Assembly: GCA_947502975.1 (NCBI GenBank)
Contig: CANNBV010000005.1
Location: forward strand, 186,001 to 250,000
Source: an uncultured Flavobacteriaceae bacterium
GTDB taxonomy: Bacteria; Bacteroidota; Bacteroidia; Flavobacteriales; Flavobacteriaceae
Reading direction: 5' to 3'
Length of the DNA stretch: 64,000 bases
In this document: piece by piece, positions 24,938 through 33,965 of the stretch
Layout: each line of letters begins with the position of its first letter
Position numbering within the stretch: position 1 is the first letter of the stretch
The notes under the pieces: model-generated
The model's database searches: none
Told to the model about the DNA's origin: nothing
What the model saw: only the letters and a program-made list of their open reading frames with translations
Translations under genes and position numbers: made by a program

Positions 24938-27799
24938 TTAGTCTCTTTTGTAGCTTATTTTGTATATTCCTGAACCAATAACTACGTTGTAATCATCATT
25001 CATTTTTACAATATTTCTCTTTTGAAAATCTTTAAAAGACAAGCCATTTATCTTTAAAGACTTCAACTCATTTTTACTTAAAATCAATTTTGCATTGGTA
25101 TTAAAAGGCACCTCCAAATCCATTGATAAAACACCTTCATTTGTTGTCCAATCATTCTTTATATTACCATAAGGCGTAGGAATCGACACGCTTGTACTTG
25201 TTATCTTACTTGAAAATTCTGTGTTTACTGAAAACACTTTGTAACCTGGATTTGATTCAGAAGATTTTATACCTCCCAAAGACTCATAAAAGTAAGCCGC
25301 AAAACCGCTATGCATTGGGTGGTTTAAAGAGTTCGTCGGCCCTTCCATCTCTTCCCAAACAAATTGACGCTCTGGCCATGTGGTAAATCCAGAATTCATC
25401 ACATAAGTTTGACTGGGGAAATCTGGAGTGGTTAAAATATCATAAGCTAAATCTGCTTTTCCATACTTTGATAAAACTGTATAAATGTATCTGTTTCCAT
25501 GAATACCTGTTGAATGATGACCGCTTTTAACCTCAACAATATCATGAACCAACCCGTTGACTACATTTTCAATTTCATTTTCAGGTACAATACCAAATTG
25601 TAAAGCCTGTACCGTTGCTGTTTGACTTTGATACCATTTGTGTTTTGTATTAGGTATTTCAACTAAGAACTCTTTATTAAATGCATCTTTTAATTCGCGT
25701 TGTTCTTTTTTCATTTTTACTGCATACACCACATCATTATTCATTTCTGCAAAGGTTTCCATAATACCTAAAACATCATAAAAATAGGCGTTTGCTGAAA
25801 TAATAGGGTCACATTCCATAGCTGAAGGGTTTTTACGTCTGTCCCATCGTGGTGGACACCAATCGCCCATACCATCTTGCATAATGCCGTTTTCACCTTT
25901 ATAGTTTAGATAAAAATCGGTTAAGCCCTTCATGTTTTCGTAATATTCCTCGACAATGGCATCATCACCATAATACCTATAATTATACCAAGGCAAATAC
26001 ATGGTAGCTACACCCCAATCTATTTTTGCGTAGGTTGAAGTACGCCTTCCTGGAGCAATCATAGTTGGCACTTGAAACTTAATTTCAGGATTGTTATATC
26101 CTTTTGTCGGTCGCATTTGCGTACGGATATCTTCCATGTATTTCTTGTAGAAATCGTACATGTCGTAATTATAAAGTGCGTATTCACAAAAGGCGTGCGC
26201 ATCACCTAACCAACCACATTTTTCGCGATGCGGACAGTCTTCTGGAATACCGTGAACATTATCCACAATCGTCCATTTACTGATGCTGTGCATTTTGTTT
26301 AATAATTCATCAGAAGATGTAAAACTTCCCGTTTCTTGAATATCGGTAGCGACTAAAACTGCTTTAATCATATTCGTATCGGGCTTAGTAGAAATACCTT
26401 TTATTTTTGCATATCGAAACCCGTGATAACTAAATTTTGGCTCCCATGATTCTATAGCATCACCTTTGCAGATGTACTTATAAATTTGAGGCATGCCGTT
26501 AGCACCGCCTCCTGTTGAACCTTTAAAAATGTCACTCCCATCGGTTAACAATGCTTCAGTAGTTATAATTTCGATGATCTGTCCTTCTTTTTCTTTTACA
26601 TTTAACTTTACCCAACCTGCAATGTTTTGTCCAAAATCTACAATCCATTCGCCATCGTCACCTTTAAATACCTTTTGAGGTTCAAATTCTTTTAACTTTT
26701 TGATTGGTGGAATTTGACTTGCACTTATTTTTTTGACTTTTGGTGATGCTACTCTTGCATTTCCCCATGAGGCATCATTATAATCAACTGTATTCCAGTT
26801 ACCCAATTCGTAACGTGCATCATAGGTGTCACCTCCGTAAATATTATTGAATACGATTGGGCCTGTAGCTTCTTTCCAGTTTTCATCAGTATAAAAATCT
26901 GATGATGAACCATCAGTATAGTTTAGTTTTACCAAACAACGTACAGTTGGCGGACCGTAAGACACACCTTTTTTATTTGATTCTGGGTCTCTGCTCCAAG
27001 AAATATTTTGTCCGTAAAAGCCATTTCCTAATATAATTCCGAACACATTTTTACCAGATTGTAATTGTTCAGTAATGTCATAGTTGACATAATATGCTTG
27101 CTTATCATAGTTAGATGGCGCAGGATCTAAAACATGATCTCCAACTTTTCTCCCATTTAAATACAACTCATAATAGCCTAAACCACAAATGTATGCTTGC
27201 GCATTTTTAATGATTTTATTCACTTCTAATTCATTCCTAAAATAACTTGCAGCAAAACCATCAACTGGTTTCGCTTTTTTCATGTTTCCTCTTTTATAGC
27301 CTCTAAAACGGTGTTCTGAAGTTCGTGTGTCTTTATTTAGAGTAATCCATTTTGAAGCACCCCAGTTTTCAGGGTGCATCAAACCCATTTCGAATTCTTG
27401 AATCTCTGACCATCTAGAAACCGTACCCTGTTCATCCCAGATTTTAACTTTCCAAAAGTATTTCTGGAGCGCCTGTAAAGATTTTCCTTGGTATTTTACA
27501 AATGTAGATTTATCACTATTTACTTTATCTGAATTCCATAAATCTGCATCATCTTCATTCAATTTTTCTTGGGATGAAGCTACCAAAATATGATAAGCCG
27601 ATTGAGATTTATTAAAGCCTTCAATATCTATTATCCAAGAAAAAAGTGGTTGTTCACTTTCTATTGTTGATGGATTTACTTTTGAGTTGATAGTTAGTTT
27701 TTCAAAAGATATTATAGTTCTTGATGTTGACACTTGATTACAGGATAAGTTAAATAAAGTTAAAAACAGTAATGGAAATAGTGCTTGTTTTTTTATCAT
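24938..27799 (-). CDS. GH78 alpha-L-rhamnosidase lipoprotein
   Basis: 953 residues with a lipoprotein signal (Cys20, LFNLSC). Domain order is typical of GH78: N-terminal Fn3-like domain (about 35-140), jelly-roll domains (about 180-490), alpha/alpha toroid (about 500-830) and a C-terminal beta-sandwich. The family motif EDCPHREKCGWLGDAH lies at 520-535 and carries the acidic and Arg residues around the catalytic site (Asp521, Arg525, Trp530, Asp533). It releases terminal L-rhamnose, here probably after desulfation. It is monocistronic, its operator is 72 bases upstream, and it is transcribed divergently from the PL28-like lipoprotein. Confidence 0.9.
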   Translation of the reverse strand: MIKKQALFPLLFLTLFNLSCNQVSTSRTIISFEKLTINSKVNPSTIESEQPLFSWIIDIEGFNKSQSAYHILVASSQEKLNEDDADLWNSDKVNSDKSTFVKYQGKSLQALQKYFWKVKIWDEQGTVSRWSEIQEFEMGLMHPENWGASKWITLNKDTRTSEHRFRGYKRGNMKKAKPVDGFAASYFRNELEVNKIIKNAQAYICGLGYYELYLNGRKVGDHVLDPAPSNYDKQAYYVNYDITEQLQSGKNVFGIILGNGFYGQNISWSRDPESNKKGVSYGPPTVRCLVKLNYTDGSSSDFYTDENWKEATGPIVFNNIYGGDTYDARYELGNWNTVDYNDASWGNARVASPKVKKISASQIPPIKKLKEFEPQKVFKGDDGEWIVDFGQNIAGWVKLNVKEKEGQIIEIITTEALLTDGSDIFKGSTGGGANGMPQIYKYICKGDAIESWEPKFSYHGFRYAKIKGISTKPDTNMIKAVLVATDIQETGSFTSSDELLNKMHSISKWTIVDNVHGIPEDCPHREKCGWLGDAHAFCEYALYNYDMYDFYKKYMEDIRTQMRPTKGYNNPEIKFQVPTMIAPGRRTSTYAKIDWGVATMYLPWYNYRYYGDDAIVEEYYENMKGLTDFYLNYKGENGIMQDGMGDWCPPRWDRRKNPSAMECDPIISANAYFYDVLGIMETFAEMNNDVVYAVKMKKEQRELKDAFNKEFLVEIPNTKHKWYQSQTATVQALQFGIVPENEIENVVNGLVHDIVEVKSGHHSTGIHGNRYIYTVLSKYGKADLAYDILTTPDFPSQTYVMNSGFTTWPERQFVWEEMEGPTNSLNHPMHSGFAAYFYESLGGIKSSESNPGYKVFSVNTEFSSKITSTSVSIPTPYGNIKNDWTTNEGVLSMDLEVPFNTNAKLILSKNELKSLKINGLSFKDFQKRNIVKMNDDYNVVIGSGIYKISYKRD

Positions 27800-27841
27800 C
27801 GTTAAGAATAATTTAAAAAAGATGGTCCTTAAAATATATTA

Positions 27842-27886
27842 TAAAAATAATGGTATTACTTCTAGCTTTTATCCTGTACTCTCATG
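27842..27886 (-). promoter_or_regulatory. Operator and -7 box, GH78
   Basis: The sense operator CATGAGAGTACAGGAT (27871-27886) is identical to that of the DUF1549 operon. The -7 box TATTTTTA is at 27842-27849. It lies 72 bases from the ATG. Confidence 0.75.
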
Positions 27887-28070
27887 TAATTTTTCAATAC
27901 ATAAATAGTCATAAAATCACTAGGCCTATCTACTAAATTTTTCAAATTAAAAATTCGCTCTTACTAGTCATTAAAAACAAAGCTTACTGTGGTAAAACCA
28001 TAAAACTATTACGGTTTAACAATATCACAATCAACCTTTTATCGGAAAGAACAAGCATTAATATCAAAAA

Positions 28071-28115
28071 CAGGAAAGAGCAGGATGGAAACACTTATTA
28101 ATAATCTGAAATTAC
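28071..28115 (+). promoter_or_regulatory. Operator and -7 region, PL28-like lipoprotein
   Basis: CAGGAAAGAGCAGGAT (28071-28086) has two perfect CAGGA half-sites. The -7 position (28108-28115) reads GAAATTAC, a weak match. The operator ends 99 bases before the ATG, the same as for the gene at 11538. Confidence 0.65.
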
Positions 28116-28184
28116 AAAAAGTTAAGATTCTTTGCGCAAGAAAATCTTCTAAAATCTATTCTTAATCCTAATTCAAAAATTAAA

Positions 28185-29207
28185 ATGAAAAGACAATTAA
28201 ATTTTTTAAATGTAAAATTATTAAGAGGTATTTTTGCAGCCTTATTATTGGTCAGCATTTCTTGTACCGAATACGAAGATGTTGAAAATATTAATGAGGA
28301 AACATTAATAACAAATTTAGATGAAAGTGCTGATATTGATGGTTTAACCCATAGAAAAAAAGATCCAAAAAATATAGGGCAAAGCTGTGATAACCCGCTT
28401 AAGTCAGGTACTACATACTATCGTCAATATGAATCGACTGATGTTGGGGCTGGCACCGATGTAGTATCAAGAACAGCTATCAACGGCACAAATGTAGATG
28501 TTATAAAGTTTCTGGATGATAGAACATGTTCCTTCAACTATTCGCAATCAGGAAGTTATGGTGTTTATAGATTGGCGGCGAATAGTAATGGGTTTGATGG
28601 ACTTCAACCAAGGATTGAACGTCAATCTAAAAAGGTAGACAGAGGAGGGAGCCGCTTTACAAGTGTTGAAGGATATGTTAATATCAGAAGTGTAGGTAGT
28701 GGAGATGCTGTTAAAAGTACTAGTAGTGCAACTATAACTAATCAGAAAAGATTTGGTGAAGAAAGTGGAACTTATATAATGCAAGCTAAAGGACAGCATG
28801 ATAACCAAACTGAAGGTTCTCCAGATCCAGCTATTTTACTTCTTATAGCAAAACCAGCAAACCCAGAGCCAGGTACAGGACGAACAAGGTATAATTTATA
28901 TGCTGAACAAATTAAAAGACCAGGAGGCTCAGGCTCTAGTGGCAGAGAACTTCAATTTCTAAGAACAATACTAGGCAATCAAGATGTTTTTATAAAGATG
29001 GTAAATCGCTTTAGCAATACAGGTAACGTACAATATGTTGATATTCAGATTGGTAAAAACCCCACTTTAAAAAACTACACATTTAGAGTTCCTAACGGGA
29101 ATGGGAAAAAAGGAAAAAATGCAAAAATTAGATTTGGAGCCTATAGATGTAAAAATGGTTCAGCTAATATTAGATGGCGGAATATTAAACATGATTACCG
29201 AATTTAG
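28185..29207 (+). CDS. PL28-like jelly-roll surface lipoprotein (lyase or binding protein)
   Basis: 340 residues with a lipoprotein signal (Cys27, VSISCTEYED) and an acidic N-terminal stretch. From about 65 on it aligns by eye with the catalytic region (190-437) of the modular PL28 at 41555-43570: [54 protein letters not shown] and IRFGAYR/IRYGAYR. It lacks the ricin-like modules and T9SS domain and is lipid-anchored instead. It may be a membrane-bound ulvan lyase or a surface binding protein. The strongly conserved basic and His residues favour a lyase. Confidence 0.65.
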   Translation: MKRQLNFLNVKLLRGIFAALLLVSISCTEYEDVENINEETLITNLDESADIDGLTHRKKDPKNIGQSCDNPLKSGTTYYRQYESTDVGAGTDVVSRTAINGTNVDVIKFLDDRTCSFNYSQSGSYGVYRLAANSNGFDGLQPRIERQSKKVDRGGSRFTSVEGYVNIRSVGSGDAVKSTSSATITNQKRFGEESGTYIMQAKGQHDNQTEGSPDPAILLLIAKPANPEPGTGRTRYNLYAEQIKRPGGSGSSGRELQFLRTILGNQDVFIKMVNRFSNTGNVQYVDIQIGKNPTLKNYTFRVPNGNGKKGKNAKIRFGAYRCKNGSANIRWRNIKHDYRI

Positions 29208-29285
29208 CTCGTCATGATAAATTGAACTATGTATAAATATCAAAAGCCATTGAAAACAAAGGTTTTGAGTGGTTATTCTAAGTAT

Positions 29286-29330
29286 AATATAAAACGCTAC
29301 CATAAAATTGATTTGGTAGCGTTTTATATT
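29286..29330. terminator. Bidirectional terminator between convergent genes
   Basis: A perfect 17-bp stem has arms 29286-29302 and 29314-29330, GC core CGCTACC/GGTAGCG, an 11-base loop, and AT-rich flanks on both sides. It serves the plus gene ending at 29207 and the minus gene ending at 29366. Confidence 0.9.
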
Positions 29331-29365
29331 ATTCTTATTGTTATATGTTTTGAATATTTAAACGT

Positions 29366-31123
29366 TTAATTAACCACAATTTTGTGGGTAGAAATGCCTT
29401 GGCTTCCTTCTAATTGTAAAATATAAATACCAGTTTGATTATGATGAATCTCTTTTGATGATACAAAATTCCCTTTTTGAATCTCTACACCATTAATTGA
29501 ATAGATTCTATACAGCACGTTTTCGCCGTGGCTTAGTTTTACATTGAAACTGCCTTGATTTGGGTTCGGATATATACTTACCTCATTTTGTTTTACAATT
29601 TTTGAGGTAGATAGCGAGGCATTGGATAATTCTATAATATTTATTGAAAATTTAGGTAAAGTGATGTTTCCGTTAGTATTACTAATTAAGGTTAACGGAT
29701 TTACATCAATACCCATTGTGCGCTCTTCATCCATTGTTGAAAATGATATAGCTTTGTGCTCCACGGTATCAGTATATACAGCACCATCAATATTTACATT
29801 AAATTGCACATTCTGATTACTAAGGTTTACAACAAAAATCGAAGTCTTTCCATCTTTAGCTACTACTCTGGCGTTAACGGCTTTTACGCCATCTACAAGG
29901 TTTGGAACTTGTACATCACTCTCAATTAATGTGGTGTTTTCAAGTGCTAGACGTATGATTTCATAGGCTGACCCGAAAAGTGTTTTTTCTAAAGGATATT
30001 TAATTCTTGGACGCTCTACACCACTAGGAGAAATGTACGTTTCCCAAACATAATGTGAGTTTAATTTCCCATTTACGCTAAACCAATTGGCGCGCTCAAA
30101 AACATCTTGATTTTCACTCATAAAAATATAACAATCTGCCATTCCTAAAGCAGATACCGCATTTGGACCACCAGATTTCACACCCCACTCGGTTAACCAA
30201 ATGGGTTTATTAGGTGCTACTTTATGTGCATAATTGTAAATAGAATTTCCTAAGTAATAGCGCGCTATAAGTGCCGTACCATATGCTTCGTTGCTACTGG
30301 CAGCATCATCAGGGTCTGACCCCACATAAGTATGAACTGTTACGGCATCAAAATAACTAAGGTCTTCTGTTAAATCTTGATTCCAATTGGGGTTTGCCCA
30401 ATTGTCTCTTCGCAATAAAGGAACAGATACTTTTATATTTGGGTCTTTTATTTTTAGTGCTGCTGACATAGCTTTTGCTCTAGCAATATAGTCTTCAGTA
30501 TTTGGAATAATGGAGCTTCGTTGACCTGGATAAAAATTCTCGTTACCCATTTCAACAGCTTTTACTTCAAAGCCTCTAGCAATTAAATCATCGTATCGGG
30601 CTATGGTCTCGGGGCATCCATTATTAAAATCAGTACCATCGGCACTCATGTTAAACGTCCACATCATGTCAAAACCTCTACCTGTTTCAGATTTTCTAGT
30701 TGTATTTAAACTTGTAAGGCCTTCTATTCCAACTTTAATATCAAGATTATCAAATACATTTATATTAGCTAACTTATCTACTGTTTTTGTTCTGATAGTT
30801 TTATTGACACCTTGTTCATACTGAAAACTTTCGGTTCCAAAAAGTCGCGAAACATCACGTCGCCAATCGTACCAATTAGACCATAAACCATGTGGAAACC
30901 TAATGGTAATAGGCTTTAATTTGTTTATTAAATCCTTCTCTGTTGTGGTTCTAAAATTATGCGTATTTGTTCCAAGCAATAAATTATTATATACTTCAGT
31001 TGATGAAGACGTTATATTAATGGTTGCTTCCATATCTGCAGGTAAACTAAATGGATAGTCTTGAGCAAATACGAATGCTGAAATTAGTAGTGCTATATAT
31101 AAATAAGGTAGTTTTTTTAGCAT
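29366..31123 (-). CDS. Clan-A glycoside hydrolase (GH39/GH51-like) with T9SS signal
   Basis: 585 residues: signal peptide (to about 20), TIM barrel (about 25-390), beta-sandwich (about 400-500) and T9SS domain (about 510-585, SIYPNPNQGSFNVK). Predicted acid/base is Glu195 (KAVEMGNENFY) and nucleophile Glu312 (KPIWLTEWGVK). It is a shorter paralogue of 12658-15639, sharing QDYPF after the signal, PITIRFPHGLW and VHTYVGSDPDDAA, but it has no CBM6-like modules. Family assignment and substrate are uncertain; secretion by T9SS means it acts outside the cell. Monocistronic, with the operator 41 bases upstream and a terminator downstream. Confidence 0.7.
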   Translation of the reverse strand: MLKKLPYLYIALLISAFVFAQDYPFSLPADMEATINITSSSTEVYNNLLLGTNTHNFRTTTEKDLINKLKPITIRFPHGLWSNWYDWRRDVSRLFGTESFQYEQGVNKTIRTKTVDKLANINVFDNLDIKVGIEGLTSLNTTRKSETGRGFDMMWTFNMSADGTDFNNGCPETIARYDDLIARGFEVKAVEMGNENFYPGQRSSIIPNTEDYIARAKAMSAALKIKDPNIKVSVPLLRRDNWANPNWNQDLTEDLSYFDAVTVHTYVGSDPDDAASSNEAYGTALIARYYLGNSIYNYAHKVAPNKPIWLTEWGVKSGGPNAVSALGMADCYIFMSENQDVFERANWFSVNGKLNSHYVWETYISPSGVERPRIKYPLEKTLFGSAYEIIRLALENTTLIESDVQVPNLVDGVKAVNARVVAKDGKTSIFVVNLSNQNVQFNVNIDGAVYTDTVEHKAISFSTMDEERTMGIDVNPLTLISNTNGNITLPKFSINIIELSNASLSTSKIVKQNEVSIYPNPNQGSFNVKLSHGENVLYRIYSINGVEIQKGNFVSSKEIHHNQTGIYILQLEGSQGISTHKIVVN

Positions 31124-31134
31124 ATTTTTTGTTT

Positions 31135-31179
31135 TGAAATTAGGTGTATTGTAAACGAAAAGTATCCTGTACTGTCTGA
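31135..31179 (-). promoter_or_regulatory. Operator and -7 box, clan-A hydrolase
   Basis: The sense operator is TCAGACAGTACAGGAT (31164-31179) and the box TAATTTCA is at 31135-31142. It lies 41 bases from the ATG. Confidence 0.65.
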
Positions 31180-31225
31180 TTGAGGTTGTGGGGTTAATTG
31201 TAACAGAAAAAACTGTTGAAGTATC

Positions 31226-31258
31226 AGACCTGACATGTTTTTAAAACCTGTCAAGTCT
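31226..31258. repeat. AGACCTGACA-type palindromic repeat
   Basis: An imperfect inverted repeat has arms AGACCTGACATGTTTT and AAAACCTGTCAAGTCT. It starts 24 bases beyond the stop of the NHL gene and may double as its terminator. I recall similar palindromes between genes in other Bacteroidetes. Confidence 0.65.
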
Positions 31259-31282
31259 CTTAATATTTAGAAAAACCATACA

Positions 31283-32383
31283 TTAACAACGCTCTAATTT
31301 TATAGGATACGCCTTATTAGCATTCCATTGGCAAACATATAAATTTTCATCATTATCGACACACACATCATGGCAATGGCGAAAAATAGGTTCGTCTTGC
31401 ACCATTCGCTGCAATTTTCCTTTCTTATATTTAGGTTTCGTACCTCCGGGGTTTGACACTACTTTTCCTTTTTCATCTAAGATAGTGACAAAACCAGATT
31501 TAGGGTTGATATTAAAAGGATGTGTATTCTTATCGCCTTCAACATAATCTATATCTGACGACCAACAAACTCCAGAATACAAATTTTCATTATGAATTAC
31601 AGGACGACATACAAATGCTCCCGGTAAGTCAATTTGCTCTATAAATTTACCCTCTAAAGTAAAACGCTTAAAGCAATTTGCCGCTCTTGATGTAATTAAC
31701 AAGGTAGGTTCGCCTTTACCTCTGTAATCGATACATACACCATGGGCCGTTTGAAATTGATTTTGCCCTGTACCTCTACCTTCGCCTATTTTTCTAATAA
31801 ACTCGCCTTTTTTTGTAAATTGAAGTATATAATTTGCGCCATAACCATCTGCGATGTAAATATCGCCATTAGGTCCAATAGCACTTTCTGTAGGTTTAAA
31901 TTTATCTTTTTTATCGTATGCGCCATATTGAGATGGGTGTCCGATAATCATTAACTCTCTACCGTCTAATGTGGTTTTTATTACGCTTTCGCCTTTGGCA
32001 TCGCAAATGAATAAAAAATCTTCTAAGCCATCATTCCAAATTGACAAACCATGACCTCCTTTGTAGCGTATACCCCAGGAATCTAGAAGCTTTCCGGATT
32101 TATCGTAAATTAGGATGTTGTTTTTGGTATTGTCACCTACCATAATCAATCGGCCTTTGGAATCCATTACCATTTCGTGGCAATTTTTTACAGGTGTGAT
32201 AGTTCTATCTAAATCGCCCCAAGATTTATGCACCTTATACTTAAAATCGCCATGACCAATGATTTTATCATACATTTTTGGTTTAGATTTTAAAATGTTG
32301 AAATGCGGTACAACCACCATACCTAAACTTGCTTTTGCTGTAGAATTTATGAATGTTCTGCGATTAATTTTAGACTTGGTCAT
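31283..32383 (-). CDS. Tat-exported NHL-repeat beta-propeller protein
   Basis: 366 residues. The N-terminus SKINRRTFINSTAKASLG is a twin-arginine signal. The rest is a six-bladed NHL-type propeller (repeats such as GPNGDIYIADGYGANYILQF, DNDENLYVCQWNANKAY). Such proteins bind or hydrolyse diverse ligands and I see no diagnostic catalytic motif. It is the last gene of an operon with the DUF1501 protein (14-base gap) and the DUF1549/DUF1553 protein, a trio best known from Planctomycetes. The shared promoter carries the PUL operator, so it is part of the ulvan response; its reaction is unknown. Confidence 0.75.
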   Translation of the reverse strand: MTKSKINRRTFINSTAKASLGMVVVPHFNILKSKPKMYDKIIGHGDFKYKVHKSWGDLDRTITPVKNCHEMVMDSKGRLIMVGDNTKNNILIYDKSGKLLDSWGIRYKGGHGLSIWNDGLEDFLFICDAKGESVIKTTLDGRELMIIGHPSQYGAYDKKDKFKPTESAIGPNGDIYIADGYGANYILQFTKKGEFIRKIGEGRGTGQNQFQTAHGVCIDYRGKGEPTLLITSRAANCFKRFTLEGKFIEQIDLPGAFVCRPVIHNENLYSGVCWSSDIDYVEGDKNTHPFNINPKSGFVTILDEKGKVVSNPGGTKPKYKKGKLQRMVQDEPIFRHCHDVCVDNDENLYVCQWNANKAYPIKLERC

Positions 32384-32397
32384 TATTGATTGAAAGT

Positions 32398-33861
32398 TTA
32401 AGCGATGTTTTCTTTTGAAGATTTCATAGGATTACCAAATAAATCTAGTATGGGTTGGCCTTTACCATCTGGGGTGGTATAAAATGGTCTACCTTCTATT
32501 TCGTAATGGGTTTCTGGATGAATCCCCAATGCATGATAAATGGATTGATGTACTTGGTCTATCACTACAGGGTTTTCTATGGATGAGCAAGGTCTTTCAT
32601 CAGCCGTTTTACCATAAACTAAGCCTTTTTTTACACCTCCACCCCACATTAAAATAGAGCTTCCATCAGTGAAATGACGGTGCATGCCGTAGTGTTTTTC
32701 TTTTCTTATAATATCAGGTTGATTTACTTGGTTTTTTACTTTTTTACCCGGTCTTCCTTCCATAATAGCATCACGACTAAACTCGCTTGCTAAAATTATT
32801 AATGTTCTGTCTAGATGTCCTGATTCGTCTAAATCTTTAACAAGTTGCGCTATCGGTTTATCTATTAATTGTTTCATTTTAATAAGTCTCGTATGTCCAT
32901 TTTCATGCGTATCCCAGCCTAAAAATGGTTCGTATTCTGTAGACACACTAATAAAACGCCCACCATTCTGAGCCAAACGTTTTGCCAACAAACAACCTAA
33001 ACCAAAACGCCCTGTGTTATACCTATCATAAACGTCTTTTGTTTCTTCTGATAAATCAAACACTTTAGCTTCTGGAGAATTCAATAAACGATATGATTGC
33101 TCCATAGAACGCATTAATGACTCGCGTTGATAATCGCTGGCTTGTTCCATAACCTCGCTTTTATTGGCGAGTTCTTTATATAGTTTATAGCGTGCTTCAA
33201 AACGTTTAAGCGACATGCCCTTTGGAGGACGTACACTTTCTAAACCACTAGAAGGATCTGGGATCAAAAATGGGCCGTATTCTGTACCTAAAAATCCTGC
33301 AGAGTGAAACGCTTTTAACTCTTCTGATTCTCCCATTGTAAAACGCTGTCCCATAGCAATAAAAGGAGGGATTACTGGGTTTGCAGGCCCTAATTCCTTA
33401 GCTATCCACGCCCCTATATGTGGTGCTTGAACTGATTGCGGTGGTTCATAACAGGTATGCCAATGGTATTGATGGCGGGTGTGTAAAATATGACCTAAAT
33501 CGGCCGATTTATAAGAGCGAATTATAGCGCCTTTATCCATTACGCTACCAATAGATTCTAATCCTTCAGAAAAATATAAATCATCAACTATAGTCGGTTT
33601 TTTGGGAAAGGTACTAAGTACTCTCTTGCTTTCCACTCCTTTTTCAAACGGGACGTAAGCTTTTGGATCAAAAGTTTCAGTATGTGCCATACCTCCAGCC
33701 ATCCATAATAAAATAACAGTATCTGCCGTAGATGCCATTTTTTGAACCTCAGGCGAACAAGAACTTAAAAAACTAAATCCTGGAATTGTAGTTGCAGCTG
33801 CTGATAAACTAGCAGCACTCATTTTCTTTAAAAAATCTCTACGTGATTTATTGACATCCAT
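32398..33861 (-). CDS. Tat-exported DUF1501-family protein
   Basis: The chosen start (33861, MDVNKSRRDFLKKMS) puts a twin-arginine signal at the N-terminus and gives 487 residues. An in-frame ATG further upstream (34008) would translate a palindromic intergenic repeat and overlap the preceding gene. The body is DUF1501, a relative of the alkaline phosphatase/sulfatase fold: HTRHQYHWHTCYE, WDTHENGHTRLIKMK and ASEFSRDAIMEGRPGK segments carry candidate metal ligands. Members almost always accompany DUF1549/DUF1553 cytochrome-like proteins, as here. The function is not established. Confidence 0.8.
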   Translation of the reverse strand: MDVNKSRRDFLKKMSAASLSAAATTIPGFSFLSSCSPEVQKMASTADTVILLWMAGGMAHTETFDPKAYVPFEKGVESKRVLSTFPKKPTIVDDLYFSEGLESIGSVMDKGAIIRSYKSADLGHILHTRHQYHWHTCYEPPQSVQAPHIGAWIAKELGPANPVIPPFIAMGQRFTMGESEELKAFHSAGFLGTEYGPFLIPDPSSGLESVRPPKGMSLKRFEARYKLYKELANKSEVMEQASDYQRESLMRSMEQSYRLLNSPEAKVFDLSEETKDVYDRYNTGRFGLGCLLAKRLAQNGGRFISVSTEYEPFLGWDTHENGHTRLIKMKQLIDKPIAQLVKDLDESGHLDRTLIILASEFSRDAIMEGRPGKKVKNQVNQPDIIRKEKHYGMHRHFTDGSSILMWGGGVKKGLVYGKTADERPCSSIENPVVIDQVHQSIYHALGIHPETHYEIEGRPFYTTPDGKGQPILDLFGNPMKSSKENIA

Positions 33862-33868
33862 TTTTTTA

Positions 33869-33955
33869 CTCGATAATCGAGATTTAAATAACCCGACGAT
33901 TGCGTCGAAATCAATGTTAATTTTCCTTCTAACACCTCGTGGGCTTGCCCCGAGG
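33869..33955. repeat. Structured intergenic repeat with three hairpins
   Basis: Three palindromes lie in 87 bases between the DUF1549 stop and the DUF1501 start: CTCGATAATCGAG (33869-33881), CGACG/CGTCG (33894-33898 with 33903-33907) and CCTCG/CGAGG (33935-33939 with 33951-33955, GGGC/GCCC inside). It fills almost the whole 104-base gap in the operon. It looks like a mobile REP-type insertion. Confidence 0.6.
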
Positions 33956-33965
33956 TTATTTACTT

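Larger units (their letters stand above)
27800..28184. other. Divergent promoter region between GH78 and the PL28-like gene
   Basis: 385 bases without a gene. They carry a leftward operator (27871-27886) and a rightward one (28071-28086), 184 bases apart. I see no ORF or clear hairpin in the AT-rich sequence between them. Confidence 0.7.
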
